Positions 55,525-63,858 are shown, counted from the first letter of the stretch. The stretch: 64,000 nucleotides of DNA from Methylobacterium pseudosasicola (GCF_900114535.1 NZ_FOTK01000003.1:124001-188000), one strand, 5' to 3'. The notes: generated by a model from the sequence alone, not told the origin. A program made the numbers and translations.

Positions 55525-56484
55525 TTGCATACAGTCCTATCGACAAGAGAAACAGATCAAAAATCCCGCTTTAAACTCTGGCGCGAGGTATTGTTTGATC
55601 GGATGGGCCCGATCGAACTAAGCCATCTCTCCGATGAGCCTTTCGAAGGATTAATACAGGCGGCCGATATCGGCACCCTGCGGATCACGCGCATCCGGGA
55701 AAGCTGCGTGCGGTCGGAAATAACGGCCGATACTTTGCGCCGGCGCGAGCGGACCCAGAGCGTCTTCGTGTTGATCCAACTCGAAGGCGGCTCGATCAAT
55801 GTCCAGGACGGCCGGGAGGCCGTGCAGAGGGCCGGCGAGATCGTGCTGCTGGCCGACCGGCCGAACGTGCACGTCTCGGGGGCGAACGATCGGTCCCTCG
55901 TCCTCGAACTGCCGGTCGTGCCGCTGGAGCGCATGCTCGGCCCGACCCGGCAATTCACGGCGTTGACCTTCGGGACCAAAGGCGGCACCGGTCCGCTGAT
56001 CCGGTCGTTCTTCGAGGGACTCGTTCGCGTTCACGAGACGCTCACGCCCAGTTCCGCGGAGCGGATGGCCAGCATCGGCACCGATCTGATCGTAGCAGGT
56101 CTCGCCGAGCGCCTGGCCCAGGACGTGCCGCGGCCCCTCCATGGCACCGTCCTGGTCCAGCGCGCCAAGGCGTTCGTCGAAGCGAATCTCAGTGACCCGA
56201 CCCTGGACCCGTCGCATCTCGCGGCAGCGGTCGGGGTCTCGCTCCGGCGCTTGCAGGAATTGTTTCACGAGCGCGGCCAGCACATCTCGGACTGGATCTG
56301 GCAGCGCCGCCTGGAGGCCGCCGTCGAGCGCCTGTCGGATCCGGGCTGCGCCCACATCCCGATCGGTCACCTGTCCTATGGCTGCGGCTTCGCCAACCAG
56401 GCGCATTTCGCCCGTCGCTTCAAGGAGCGCTACGGCCTGAGCCCGAGCGCGTATCGGCAAGCCGCCCAGGCGCAGTCGCCGTAG
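55525..56484 (+). CDS. AraC-family transcriptional regulator
   Basis: A regulator of about 319 residues. The N-terminal AraC_binding_2-like part (STRETDQKSRFKLWREVLFD, FVLIQLEGGSINVQDGREAV) precedes two HTHs: LAAAVGVSLRRLQELFHERG and IGHLSYGCGFANQAHFARRF with KERYGLSPSAYR. Start is uncertain: TTG at 55525 keeps the usual N-terminal strand and has AGG ten bases upstream; the first ATG at 55603 would remove 26 residues. Target genes are unknown; the divergent OPT gene is a candidate. Confidence 0.88.
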   Translation: MHTVLSTRETDQKSRFKLWREVLFDRMGPIELSHLSDEPFEGLIQAADIGTLRITRIRESCVRSEITADTLRRRERTQSVFVLIQLEGGSINVQDGREAVQRAGEIVLLADRPNVHVSGANDRSLVLELPVVPLERMLGPTRQFTALTFGTKGGTGPLIRSFFEGLVRVHETLTPSSAERMASIGTDLIVAGLAERLAQDVPRPLHGTVLVQRAKAFVEANLSDPTLDPSHLAAAVGVSLRRLQELFHERGQHISDWIWQRRLEAAVERLSDPGCAHIPIGHLSYGCGFANQAHFARRFKERYGLSPSAYRQAAQAQSP

Positions 56485-56836
56485 GCAGATCCGAGCCCGA
56501 TCGCGCGCGAGCCGTCCGCCCGGGCGACATCCAACCCCGGGGGCGCCAGCGGACAACGTGCCTTCGACCGAGCCAGGACGTGCCGAGCCAAATCGGGCGC
56601 GCCGGTATACGGTCATCCCCTTCAGATCAATTGGACATTATTTTCTTTATCGGCTGAAGCATTGAATGTAAAAAAATTACGTTCTGAAAGGACAGCAAAT
56701 GTGTCTCATCGCCGACAAATATATTATATTGGCACATCCCGAGCCGATGCCTTATCGGGGAGGCGTTGTTAGCTAAATCCTGGGCGCTGACGATTGGGGG
56801 ACCGCTTGTGCCCTTGCCCGATATGCATGAGCTCCC
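56485..56836. other. Intergenic region upstream of Crp/Fnr-type regulator
   Basis: 352 bp, GC-rich to 56620, then distinctly AT-rich (56630-56760). It probably contains the promoter of the regulator that follows. No gene or strong repeat is seen. Confidence 0.45.
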
Positions 56837-57583
56837 GTGCCACAGCTTCAGCAGGCCGACCTGCGCAATCGCCTCCTTCGGGCGCTCGCACCGGAGGATT
56901 TCGCGGCCTTGCAGCCGGCGTTGCGCCCGGACGATATGGCTATCCGGCAGATCCTGATCGCCCCCCGCACGCCGATCGAGACCGTCCATTTCCTCGAGGC
57001 CGGCATCGTCTCGGTGACGAATGACGGCGCGCGCGGCCGCGTGGAGATCGGGCTGATCGGCCGGGAAGGCCTGGTCGGCGCCGCCCCGATCCTGCTCGGG
57101 GATGACCGCACCCCCTATACGCACTTCGTGCAGGCGCCCGGGCTCATGCTGTCGATCGAGGCGCGCGTGTTGCTCGGGGTGATGGAGGAGCGCCCGGCCG
57201 TGCGCCTTCCGCTGCTCCGCTACATCCACACCTACTTCGCGCAGACCGCGCACACCGCCTTCGCTAATGCGCGCGGCAACACCGCCATGCGGCTCGCCCG
57301 CTGGCTGCTGATGTACCAGGACCGGAGCGACGGCGACACCGTGATGGTCACGCACGAGTTCATGTCGCTGATGCTGGGCGTCGAACGCCCCGGCGTGACC
57401 GCTGCCCTGAGAATGCTGGAGCGGGACGGTTTCGTGCGCAAGCACCGCGGCCTCGTCGAGATCGTCGACCGGGAGGGGCTGCTCGACCTCGCGGGCGACA
57501 GCTACGGCATGGCCGAGGCCGAGTATGACCGCCTGATCGATGGGCTCGGCGACGACGGCGGCATCCCGGTCGCGCCTTCCTAG
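56837..57583 (+). CDS. Crp/Fnr-family transcriptional regulator
   Basis: A 248-residue protein: cyclic-nucleotide-binding-like beta-roll (VHFLEAGIVSVTNDGARGRV, EIGLIGREGLVGAAPILLGD), a long dimer helix (LLRYIHTYFAQTAHTAFANA) and a winged HTH (THEFMSLMLGVERPGVTAAL, RMLERDGFVRKHRGLVEI). No N-terminal Cys cluster is present, so it is not an oxygen-sensing Fnr. Starts at GTG 56837. Effector and regulon are unknown. Confidence 0.92.
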   Translation: MPQLQQADLRNRLLRALAPEDFAALQPALRPDDMAIRQILIAPRTPIETVHFLEAGIVSVTNDGARGRVEIGLIGREGLVGAAPILLGDDRTPYTHFVQAPGLMLSIEARVLLGVMEERPAVRLPLLRYIHTYFAQTAHTAFANARGNTAMRLARWLLMYQDRSDGDTVMVTHEFMSLMLGVERPGVTAALRMLERDGFVRKHRGLVEIVDREGLLDLAGDSYGMAEAEYDRLIDGLGDDGGIPVAPS

Positions 57584-57662
57584 GCGGCCCAGGATCGATG
57601 GCGGCTCCTCCCGCGTTCTTCCAGTAGGCTTGCCGTGGACTTGCCGCCCCTGGAGGATCGCC

Positions 57663-57896
57663 GTGGGACTCAGTGCTTTCGTCTTCTTCGTCGTGCCCTG
57701 GATGCTGGTCGCGGCCTGGCTGTTCCGCTCGTCGGGCGGCTTCCGGATGGGCGTGCCGGCCACGCCCTGGCGGGCGCTGACGGATTTCCCGGATCCCCAA
57801 CGCGACCAGCGCACGATGGTCGACACCAGCGCCGTACCGAAGGGCGCGGCGACGGATACCGCCGACGACAAACACCAGCCGTTCCAGGCGGGGTGA
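57663..57896 (+). CDS. Small single-helix membrane protein, 77 aa
   Basis: Begins at GTG 57663 with GGAGG about seven bases upstream, a strong site. The first 25 residues (GLSAFVFFVVPWMLVAAWLF) are one membrane helix; the remainder is polar and soluble. I recognise no family. It follows the Crp/Fnr-type gene by 79 bp on the same strand and is followed by a perfect 15-bp hairpin that could end the transcript. Confidence 0.65.
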   Translation: MGLSAFVFFVVPWMLVAAWLFRSSGGFRMGVPATPWRALTDFPDPQRDQRTMVDTSAVPKGAATDTADDKHQPFQAG

Positions 57897-57970
57897 ACGG
57901 CCTGTCTGTAGCGAACGGCAATCATCGGGACATGGGATCACAATCATCGGCGGACCGTGCCCGCGATCAT

Positions 57971-58006
57971 TGCACGGATTGCGGGGTCCGACCCGCAATC
58001 CGTGCA
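57971..58006 (+). terminator. Perfect 15-bp hairpin
   Basis: TGCACGGATTGCGGG and CCCGCAATCCGTGCA form a 15-bp perfect stem with a 6-nt loop (GTCCGA), 75 bases after the small membrane protein. No U-run follows. It may be a terminator or a processing/protein-binding hairpin. Shorter related segments (CCGTGCACCCG) follow immediately. Confidence 0.55.
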
Positions 58007-58144
58007 CCCGCCGTGCACCCGGGATCGCACGCGTCAGGACCGAGCCCACACCGATTGCACGGGGTGGCGGCTGTCAGCCACGCAGGCAAACGACACCCAA
58101 TAACGCCCTCACTGCCAGCACGATCCCGATTCCGGTCTCTTACC

Positions 58145-58569
58145 CAGCCCTTTCAAGGTGTTTGGATCAGGTTGTGCGCGGAGCGTTCTGCCCATGAGAT
58201 CAAGCGCTTCAGACCGCACAGGCTAGGCCCGATGGCATGCGCCCATCTCTCGCCAGGATGACAGCCGAGAAGGCAGCGCGGAAGCGAAAGATGGGGCGCA
58301 GAGGGCTATCCTTCCTCCACGGATCCCGGGTTTCCGCGGACGCTCCAGCCTCCACCCCGTCATCCCGGGGCGCCGCAGGCGAGCCCGGGATCCAGATCCG
58401 CCGACGGCGCAAGTCGTTGATCCGAGACTGGTTCTGGATCCCGGTCTCCGCTTCGCGGCCCCGGGATGACGGGGTTGTTTTCAGATCGGCCTGTGCAAGG
58501 ACCATGGGGCGCCGGCCAAGCGGGACGGTCCGATACCGACCGCCGCTGCAAACACCTTGAAAGGGCTGC
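58145..58569. mobile_element. MITE-like element with 20-bp terminal inverted repeats
   Basis: CAGCCCTTTCAAGGTGTTTG (58145-58164) recurs as its exact reverse complement at 58549-58568. Outside it, CTCTTACC is directly repeated (58137-58144 and 58570-58577), offset by one base on the right, as expected of a target-site duplication. The 425-bp element contains no transposase frame but encloses a family IV palindrome. This is the pattern of a non-autonomous transposable element or an IS remnant. It is inserted about 70 bp upstream of brnT. The larger 738-bp gap (57897-58634) has no gene. Confidence 0.55.
58355..58474. repeat. Long palindromic repeat, family IV
   Basis: CCCCGTCATCCCGGGGCGCC through CGGGATCCAGATCC, then GGTTCTGGATCCCGGTCTCC to CCCCGGGATGACGGGG. 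The halves are complementary over most of about 120 bp. Elements of the 'GTCATCCCGGG...CCCGGGATGAC' kind are common in alphaproteobacterial intergenic DNA. This copy lies inside the MITE-like element. Confidence 0.85.
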
Positions 58570-58584
58570 CTCTTACCCATTGAT

Positions 58585-58607
58585 GGGTGCACGATAAATT
58601 TGCACCC
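58585..58607. promoter_or_regulatory. Inverted repeat upstream of brnT
   Basis: GGGTGCA and TGCACCC flank a 9-nt AT-rich centre, 28 bp before the brnT ATG. BrnT/BrnA operons repress themselves through BrnA, so this is a natural candidate operator. A second small repeat, CCCAT-TG-ATGGG, overlaps its left side (58576-58587). Confidence 0.5.
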
Positions 58608-58634
58608 TTCATTTTATGGGTGTACGGGATTGCA

Positions 58635-58910
58635 ATGGAAATCGAGTTCGACCCAGCCAAGGATGCGAGGAATATCGCCAAGCATGGCGTGTCGTTTCAG
58701 GCTGCCGAAGGTTTCGATTGGGGCACAGCGTTCGAGCGCGAGGATGATCGCTTCGATTATGGAGAGGTTCGGTTCGTCGCCCTGGGGATGATCGGTGGTC
58801 GCCTGCATGTGCTGGCCTTCACCGAAGGTTCCCACGACGACGCAATTCGCGCCATCAGCCTGCGCCTGGCAGAAAAGCACGAGGTGAGGTTCTATCATGA
58901 CCAAATTTGA
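58635..58910 (+). CDS. brnT: BrnT-family toxin
   Basis: A 91-residue ribonuclease-toxin of the type II toxin-antitoxin family BrnT/BrnA. The opening MEIEFDPAKDARNIAKHGVS, the RFVALGMIGGRLHVLAFTEG core and the AIRAISLRLAEKHEVRFYHD end match BrnT closely. BrnT is a RelE-fold RNase that stops translation under stress. Start at the ATG at 58635. The stop codon lies inside the brnA start, with a 14-bp overlap. Confidence 0.9.
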   Translation: MEIEFDPAKDARNIAKHGVSFQAAEGFDWGTAFEREDDRFDYGEVRFVALGMIGGRLHVLAFTEGSHDDAIRAISLRLAEKHEVRFYHDQI

Positions 58911-59127
58911 CCCGGATATTCACGACGACAACCCGCCGATGGATGCGGCGTTCATGGCCGGAATGAAGCCCTCGCGGCGCGGACGGCCCAAATCGGCCAC
59001 TCCCAAAGTCGAGATTAAAATCCGCCTTGATGCCAAGACGGTCGAGCATTTGCGAGGCAGCGGTCCTGGATGGCAGACGCGCGTCAATGCCCTGTTGGAA
59101 AGGATGGTGGCGGCCGGACAAATCTGA
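58897..59127 (+). CDS. brnA: BrnA-family antitoxin (DUF4415)
   Basis: A 76-residue antitoxin: the C-terminal half KVEIKIRLDAKTVEHLRGSG and PGWQTRVNALLERMVAAG is the ribbon-helix-helix DUF4415 DNA-binding domain; the N-terminal part wraps the toxin. It overlaps brnT by 14 bp, so the two are co-translated, and is expected to repress the operon. The 220 bp after it (59128-59347) shows no gene. Confidence 0.92.
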   Translation: MTKFDPDIHDDNPPMDAAFMAGMKPSRRGRPKSATPKVEIKIRLDAKTVEHLRGSGPGWQTRVNALLERMVAAGQI

Positions 59128-59347
59128 TGGATCGCGACATTCCTTTATCCGAGGATACGGACTTTCGCGGTTTCGCGCCGGAAGACGAAATGGGCTTTGC
59201 GATCCCGGTGACACCGGCGCATTCGCTGCGCCTCGTGAACGATTCCATGCGAACCGACTTGCTTCCGAATGTCCACGGGTGCGTCCGGAAGATGAGAAAT
59301 CAGAAAAAGCAGCGATTTCCGATCCACCATCTTGCAGACAAAAATTC

Positions 59348-60292
59348 TTATCCGCCCGTGCTCTCCAGCAGGTGCAGGTTGAAGTCCCCCTCCTCCGCCT
59401 GCCAGAGCGTGCGCGGCCGCCAGCCGCTCTGGCTGGCCAGGGACTGGAAGACCGACGGGGCGTATTTGTGGGACGTGTCGGTGCGGATGCGCTCGCCGGC
59501 GGCGAACGCGATCGCCTGATCGCCCAGCCGGTAGGTGGCCGGGCGGAGCGCCACGAGATGCGCCTCGACCCGCTGCGGATCGGGATAGAGTTCGATGACG
59601 TGCCGGAAATTGTCGATGTCGAAATCGGCCCCAAGCTCGCGGTTGAGCCGGACCAGGATGTTGCGGTGGAACGCCGCCATCAGCCCGTCGGCGCCGCCAT
59701 AGGCGCGTTGCAGGCGCTCGGGCTCGACCGTGGCGTCGGCGCCCACCAGGAACAGGCTGGGGCCGAGCGTCGCCCGCACCCGCTCCAGGAACAGGGCAGC
59801 CTCCGGGGGCGCGAAGTTGCCGATGCTGGTGCCGGGATAGAAGCCCAGGATCCCGCCGGGGCCCGCGGCCACCGGCAGCTGCACCGGCTTCGTGTAATCG
59901 GCGCAGACCGGCACCATGGCGATGTCCGGATAATCCGGCGCCAGCCGGCGGATCGCATCTTCGAGGTAAGCGCCCGAGATGTCGATCGCCACGTAGGCCG
60001 CCGGCTCGGGCAAGGCGTCCAGCAGGGTGCGGATCTTGCGGCTCGCGCCGCTGCCGAACTCCACCACGGTCACCCCCGGCCGGACCCGGGCCGCCAGCTC
60101 GGCGGCGACCCGGGGCAGCAGCGCCATCTCCTGGCGGGTCGGGTAGTAATCCGGGTTGTGGCAGATCTGGTCGAACAGGTCGGAGCCGGTCTCGTCCCAG
60201 AGATACTTGCCCGGCAGCGTCTTTGCCTCGGCGGTGAGGCCCAAAAGGGCATCGCGCAGGAATTCCCGGCGCGGGTCGATGGGGTCGCTCAT
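59348..60292 (-). CDS. egtD: L-histidine N-alpha-trimethyltransferase
   Basis: EgtD makes hercynine (trimethylhistidine), the first step of ergothioneine synthesis, with three S-adenosylmethionine. The 314-residue product has KYLWDETGSDLFDQICHNPD, YYPTRQEMALLPRVAAELAA, TVVEFGSGASRKIRTLLDAL, GFYPGTSIGNFAPPEAALFL and VFQSLASQSGWRPRTLWQAE, all typical of the family. EgtB, normally adjacent, is not in the window; the gene upstream is another methyltransferase whose stop overlaps this start by four bases. Confidence 0.95.
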   Translation of the reverse strand: MSDPIDPRREFLRDALLGLTAEAKTLPGKYLWDETGSDLFDQICHNPDYYPTRQEMALLPRVAAELAARVRPGVTVVEFGSGASRKIRTLLDALPEPAAYVAIDISGAYLEDAIRRLAPDYPDIAMVPVCADYTKPVQLPVAAGPGGILGFYPGTSIGNFAPPEAALFLERVRATLGPSLFLVGADATVEPERLQRAYGGADGLMAAFHRNILVRLNRELGADFDIDNFRHVIELYPDPQRVEAHLVALRPATYRLGDQAIAFAAGERIRTDTSHKYAPSVFQSLASQSGWRPRTLWQAEEGDFNLHLLESTGG

Positions 60293-61239
60293 GGCCGCGT
60301 CACCGTCAGCACCACCAGGGCGAGCCGCTCGACATCGGCGTAGCCGGCATGGGCCAGTTCCTCGCCATAGGCATCCGGATCGAACTCGCGATAGGTCCAG
60401 TCCAGGCCGGCCCGGGCGCAGGCCGCCGCCACCGCGTCCCGGAACGGATCCGACCCCGCGACGATCGCCGCGCCGGTGAACAGGACCAGGCTGCCGCCGG
60501 GGGCGAGCCGCGGGATCGCCTGCTCGACCACGGCCAGCGGCAGGCCGGCCCCGAGGGGTCCGCCGCCATGCCGATAGGCGCGGGCCGCGGGGTCGATCAT
60601 GAAGGGCGGGTTCGACACGATCAGGTCGAAGGCACCGTCGACGTCGCGCAGCATGTCGCTGTGCCGGGCCGCGACGCCGTCGGTACCGGCGAGCCGGGCA
60701 TTGAGTCCGGCGGCCCGCAGGGCGGCTGGGTTGATGTCGACCAGCACGACCTCCGCCCCGGGCGACCGCTTGGCGATGCAGATCCCGGCCGCCCCCGAGC
60801 CGCAGCCGAGATCGACCGCCCGGCGCATCGGGGCTCTCCGCCCCTCGAGATGGGCCAGCACCGCGGAGACGAAGCGCATCGTGTCGGGCCCGAAGAACAC
60901 CGCATCGGTCGCGCTCGGCGGGTAGGCGGAATGGGCGAACAGCTCGCCGTCGAGGCTGGAGAACCGGACGGACGGGCGCAGAAGCTCGCCGTCCGCGACC
61001 ACGGCCCCGGCCTCGCGCATCAGCGCCAAGATCGGCCCGGGGAGCAGATCCGCCCGGAACGGCCGGCTCCAGCCGAACACGTCACGCAACGTGTGCGCCT
61101 CGGCGTTCTGCGACCGGGCGTTGACGATGGCGTGGGTGGTGGGGGTCACGGTGGTGAACCCGTAGCCGGCTTCGCGCAGCGCGTGGCCGAGGGCCAGCAA
61201 CGCCTCCTGGTTGTGCGGGAACGGGTCTGATCGCGTCAT
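60289..61239 (-). CDS. Class I SAM-dependent methyltransferase with NPPF motif
   Basis: A 316-residue methyltransferase. The SAM-binding motif is RAVDLGCGSGAAGICIAKRS with VVLVDINPAALRAAG, and the catalytic motif FDLIVSNPPFMIDPAARAYR is of the NPP(Y/F) kind used for N-methylation of glutamine or nucleobases (PrmC/RsmC-like). The N-terminal 130 residues form a helical substrate domain. It is the first gene of a coupled pair with egtD. Substrate unknown; a link to ergothioneine is only by position. Confidence 0.87.
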   Translation of the reverse strand: MTRSDPFPHNQEALLALGHALREAGYGFTTVTPTTHAIVNARSQNAEAHTLRDVFGWSRPFRADLLPGPILALMREAGAVVADGELLRPSVRFSSLDGELFAHSAYPPSATDAVFFGPDTMRFVSAVLAHLEGRRAPMRRAVDLGCGSGAAGICIAKRSPGAEVVLVDINPAALRAAGLNARLAGTDGVAARHSDMLRDVDGAFDLIVSNPPFMIDPAARAYRHGGGPLGAGLPLAVVEQAIPRLAPGGSLVLFTGAAIVAGSDPFRDAVAAACARAGLDWTYREFDPDAYGEELAHAGYADVERLALVVLTVTRP

Positions 61240-61695
61240 CGGCCTGGTCTCGACAATCTCTTCGGCGCAAGACCGAGCCCCGACGGTTCGAGGCCCTCAC
61301 TTCGGCGGCTCTTCGAAGCGAACGGCCACGGGACGCCGCATCTCGGCTAAGTGACCGGCACAATCCGGCGCGGGCTCGGGGCTGCCGACAGGCGGCATGG
61401 GCGGACGCGATCACGGCCGATATCGGCCGCGGCCTCGCCCGGGTGTGAACGCCCGGAAAACCGGACCTTTCTAGGTATTGTTCCCGCCATTGATCGGCGT
61501 GACGTAGTAATAACTTATGTTATTTTGCAACAACCGCCACCGAATACTGATCGGCCACCCGGTGGGCATTGCGGCGCTTCTGCCACCCTCGCATCGTCGT
61601 GATCGCCCGGCGCCGGGGCGTTAACGTTCCGATTACCATGCGAACTTAGCGCATTCGGCGGACACGGCGCCCTCCGCGCCGCCTGAGCGCGACCG
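61240..61695. other. Divergent intergenic region upstream of methyltransferase and ygjV-like gene
   Basis: 456 bp without a gene. It is GC-rich except for 61490-61540, where AATAAC-TTAT-GTTATT (61509-61524) is a small inverted repeat. It presumably carries both promoters; I cannot define boxes. Confidence 0.4.
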
Positions 61696-62274
61696 ATGAT
61701 TGCCGCCGATTCCGTATTGACCTGGTCCCACCTGGCCGGGACCCATCTCGACATCTTTGGATCTTTGGGCCTGACCCTCGGTTTTACGGCCGGAATCATG
61801 CCGCGGCGGTCGTGGATGCTTGCCGGCTCGGCCGCCTGCGCCGCCTGTTTCGGCGCGCATTACTTGACCCTCGGGGCCCTCACCGGCACCGCGATGTGCG
61901 CCATCTCGGTGGTGCAGAGCCTGGTCTCCCTGACCTGCATCGGCGCGCCCCGCCGGAGCGGCTGGGTCCATCCCCTGTTTGCCGCGACCACCCTGCTGGC
62001 CGCCTGGCTGACGATCACCACCTGGAGCGGCGCGCCCTCGGCCTGCGCGGCGCTCGGCACCCTGCTGGCCACGGCGGCCCGCCTGCAGGCGGCGCCCCAG
62101 GCGATGCGCCTGCTGTTCCTGGGCGCGTCCTTGAGCTGGGCCGGCCACAACCTCCTGGTCGGCTCGGTCTTCGGGCTGACCTGCGATCTCCTGACCCTCC
62201 TGGGCCTCGGCATCGCCCTGTGGCGCGCCCTCCCAGCCCGCCCGGTCGCCGCGCCCGGCTATCTCCAGGCCTGA
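61696..62274 (+). CDS. YgjV-like inner-membrane protein
   Basis: A 192-residue protein with about six or seven predicted helices. The pattern DIFGSLGLTLGFTAGIMPRR, SAACAACFGAHYLTLGALTG, TAMCAISVVQSLVSLTC and LLFLGASLSWAGHNLLVGS is that of the YgjV family, whose function is unknown. It is followed by the DUF4336 gene 106 bp away on the same strand. Confidence 0.8.
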   Translation: MIAADSVLTWSHLAGTHLDIFGSLGLTLGFTAGIMPRRSWMLAGSAACAACFGAHYLTLGALTGTAMCAISVVQSLVSLTCIGAPRRSGWVHPLFAATTLLAAWLTITTWSGAPSACAALGTLLATAARLQAAPQAMRLLFLGASLSWAGHNLLVGSVFGLTCDLLTLLGLGIALWRALPARPVAAPGYLQA

Positions 62275-62380
62275 CCGACAGAAACCGCCGCTGCGGCGAT
62301 CCATCCGGGAAACCCTGTGCCCGCCGCCGGTTGCCTGACTTTCCGGCCCTGGCGCCGGAGGCAGCCGAGAGGAATGGGAT

Positions 62381-63121
62381 TTGTCTGAGGCGACGTATCC
62401 GCCGCTCGACGTGCTCAAGCCCGTGGCCGAGGGCGTCTGGATCGTCGACAGCGGCCCCCTGCGGATCCTCGGGATGCCGCTCCCCGTCCGGATGACGGTG
62501 GTCCGGCTCGGCGACGGCAGCCTGTGGCTCCACTCGCCGACGCGCTACGACCCAGCCCTGCACCGGGCGATCGCGGCGCTCGGGCCGATCCGCCACCTCG
62601 TCGCGCCCAACATCGCGCATTGGACCTTTCTGAAGGACTGGCAGAGCCAGTGCCCGGAGGCCTTGACCTGGGCCGCCCCGAACCTGCGCCAGCGCCGCCA
62701 GGTCCGCCGCGCCGGCCTGCGCATCGACCGCGTGCTCGCGGACGCGGCGCCGCCCGAATGGGCCGCGGACCTGCGCCAGATCGTGGTCCCGGGCGGCCTC
62801 GGCTTCCGCGAGGTCGCGTTCTTCCACGGGCACAGCCGGACGCTGCTGCTGACCGATCTCGTGCTCAACCTGGAGCCAGCCAAGATGCCGGCGCTCCTGC
62901 GGCCGCTGCTGCGCCTGGCCCGTATGACCGCGCCGGAGGGCCAGCCGCCGCCCTATCTGCGGCTCGTGATCAAGCTGCGCCGGCGCGACGCGGCGCGGGC
63001 CGCGGCGGAACTCGTCGCGCTGAATCCCGCGGTCGTGATCTTCGCGCATGGGCTGTGGTTCGCCCAGGGCGGCACCGACCGCCTCCGGGGCTCCCTGCGT
63101 TGGCTCGGCGATTTTTCGTGA
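62381..63121 (+). CDS. DUF4336 protein, metallo-beta-lactamase-like fold
   Basis: A 246-residue protein starting at TTG 62381 with GAGAGGA about eight bases upstream. The family opening is PVAEGVWIVDSGPLRILGMP, then RMTVVRLGDGSLWLHSPTRY, HLVAPNIAHWTFLKDWQSQC, VAFFHGHSRTLLLTDLVLNL. DUF4336 resembles metallo-beta-lactamase proteins with an incomplete metal site: the HxHxDH motif is absent. Function unassigned. Confidence 0.85.
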   Translation: MSEATYPPLDVLKPVAEGVWIVDSGPLRILGMPLPVRMTVVRLGDGSLWLHSPTRYDPALHRAIAALGPIRHLVAPNIAHWTFLKDWQSQCPEALTWAAPNLRQRRQVRRAGLRIDRVLADAAPPEWAADLRQIVVPGGLGFREVAFFHGHSRTLLLTDLVLNLEPAKMPALLRPLLRLARMTAPEGQPPPYLRLVIKLRRRDAARAAAELVALNPAVVIFAHGLWFAQGGTDRLRGSLRWLGDFS

Positions 63122-63143
63122 GCCCGCAGCGGCTCGCGGCCTC

Positions 63144-63425
63144 TTAAATGTCCCCCCGGTCCGACTCCGGCGCCTCGGCCTCCTCCGCACCGGAGCCGTC
63201 CAGCGACTTGGCCAGCTCCATCAGCACCTCCTCGACCATGGGCGGCCACGGCACCTTCTCCTCGTCGAGGAGCCGCGCGGCGCCGACCAGGGCGTTGATC
63301 TGCTCCTCGTAGACCGGCCGCCGGACCAGTTGCGCGTACCGGACCCGGGCCGCCAGGGCGGTCGCGAGGCGCTGGACTTCTGCGATCCGTGCGCTCGACG
63401 CGCCGGCGCCATCCCGGTTGCCCAT
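63144..63425 (-). CDS. Hypothetical protein, 93 aa
   Basis: A mostly helical product (ARIAEVQRLATALAARVRYA, QLVRRPVYEEQINALVGAAR) with an acidic end (GAEEAEAPESDRGDI). AAGGGG lies about eight bases before the ATG. I recognise no family. It follows the next upstream gene (63502-63858) on the same strand by 76 bp and is convergent with the DUF4336 gene. Confidence 0.6.
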   Translation of the reverse strand: MGNRDGAGASSARIAEVQRLATALAARVRYAQLVRRPVYEEQINALVGAARLLDEEKVPWPPMVEEVLMELAKSLDGSGAEEAEAPESDRGDI

Positions 63426-63501
63426 CCCTCACCCCTTCCGGATCCTTGCGGGGTCTAGATAGGCCCCATGACGGGGCCGCAGGGCAATCCCGTCGGCGCG
63501 C

Positions 63502-63858
63502 TCAGCTCGATCGGCGCGCATCCTCGATGCGGCGGGGCGCGGCCTCGGCGAGGAGCTTCCGCTTGCCGGACCGATGGCGGACGAAATCGTCGAGGGGCTT
63601 GCAGGCCGGCAGGCCGGGCGCGTCGCTCGGGGCCTCGACGATGGCGACTTCCGATAGTGACGCATCCTCCGGCAAGTCGATCCGCTGGCCGACCAAAAAG
63701 GCTTCCAGATCGATCAGGCGGTGGCGCAGGCGCCAGATGTCGTTCTCGACGCCGTTCAACTGAACCAGCAGATCGGACACAGTCCCCTCGCGGGCCGCGA
63801 TGGCGGCCAGGACGCTGGCGCGCTCGTTCAGCAGCACGGCCTTGACGGTCGGGTTCAT
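63502..63858 (-). CDS. Hypothetical coiled-coil protein, 118 aa
   Basis: Starts MNPTVKAVLLNERASVLAAI, with GAGGGG about seven bases upstream. The first 60 residues are predicted to form a coiled coil (LLVQLNGVENDIWRLRHRLI); the second half is basic and includes PLDDFVRHRSGKRKLLAEAA. No family recognised. The last 142 bp of the window after its start show no further gene. Confidence 0.6.
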   Translation of the reverse strand: MNPTVKAVLLNERASVLAAIAAREGTVSDLLVQLNGVENDIWRLRHRLIDLEAFLVGQRIDLPEDASLSEVAIVEAPSDAPGLPACKPLDDFVRHRSGKRKLLAEAAPRRIEDARRSS

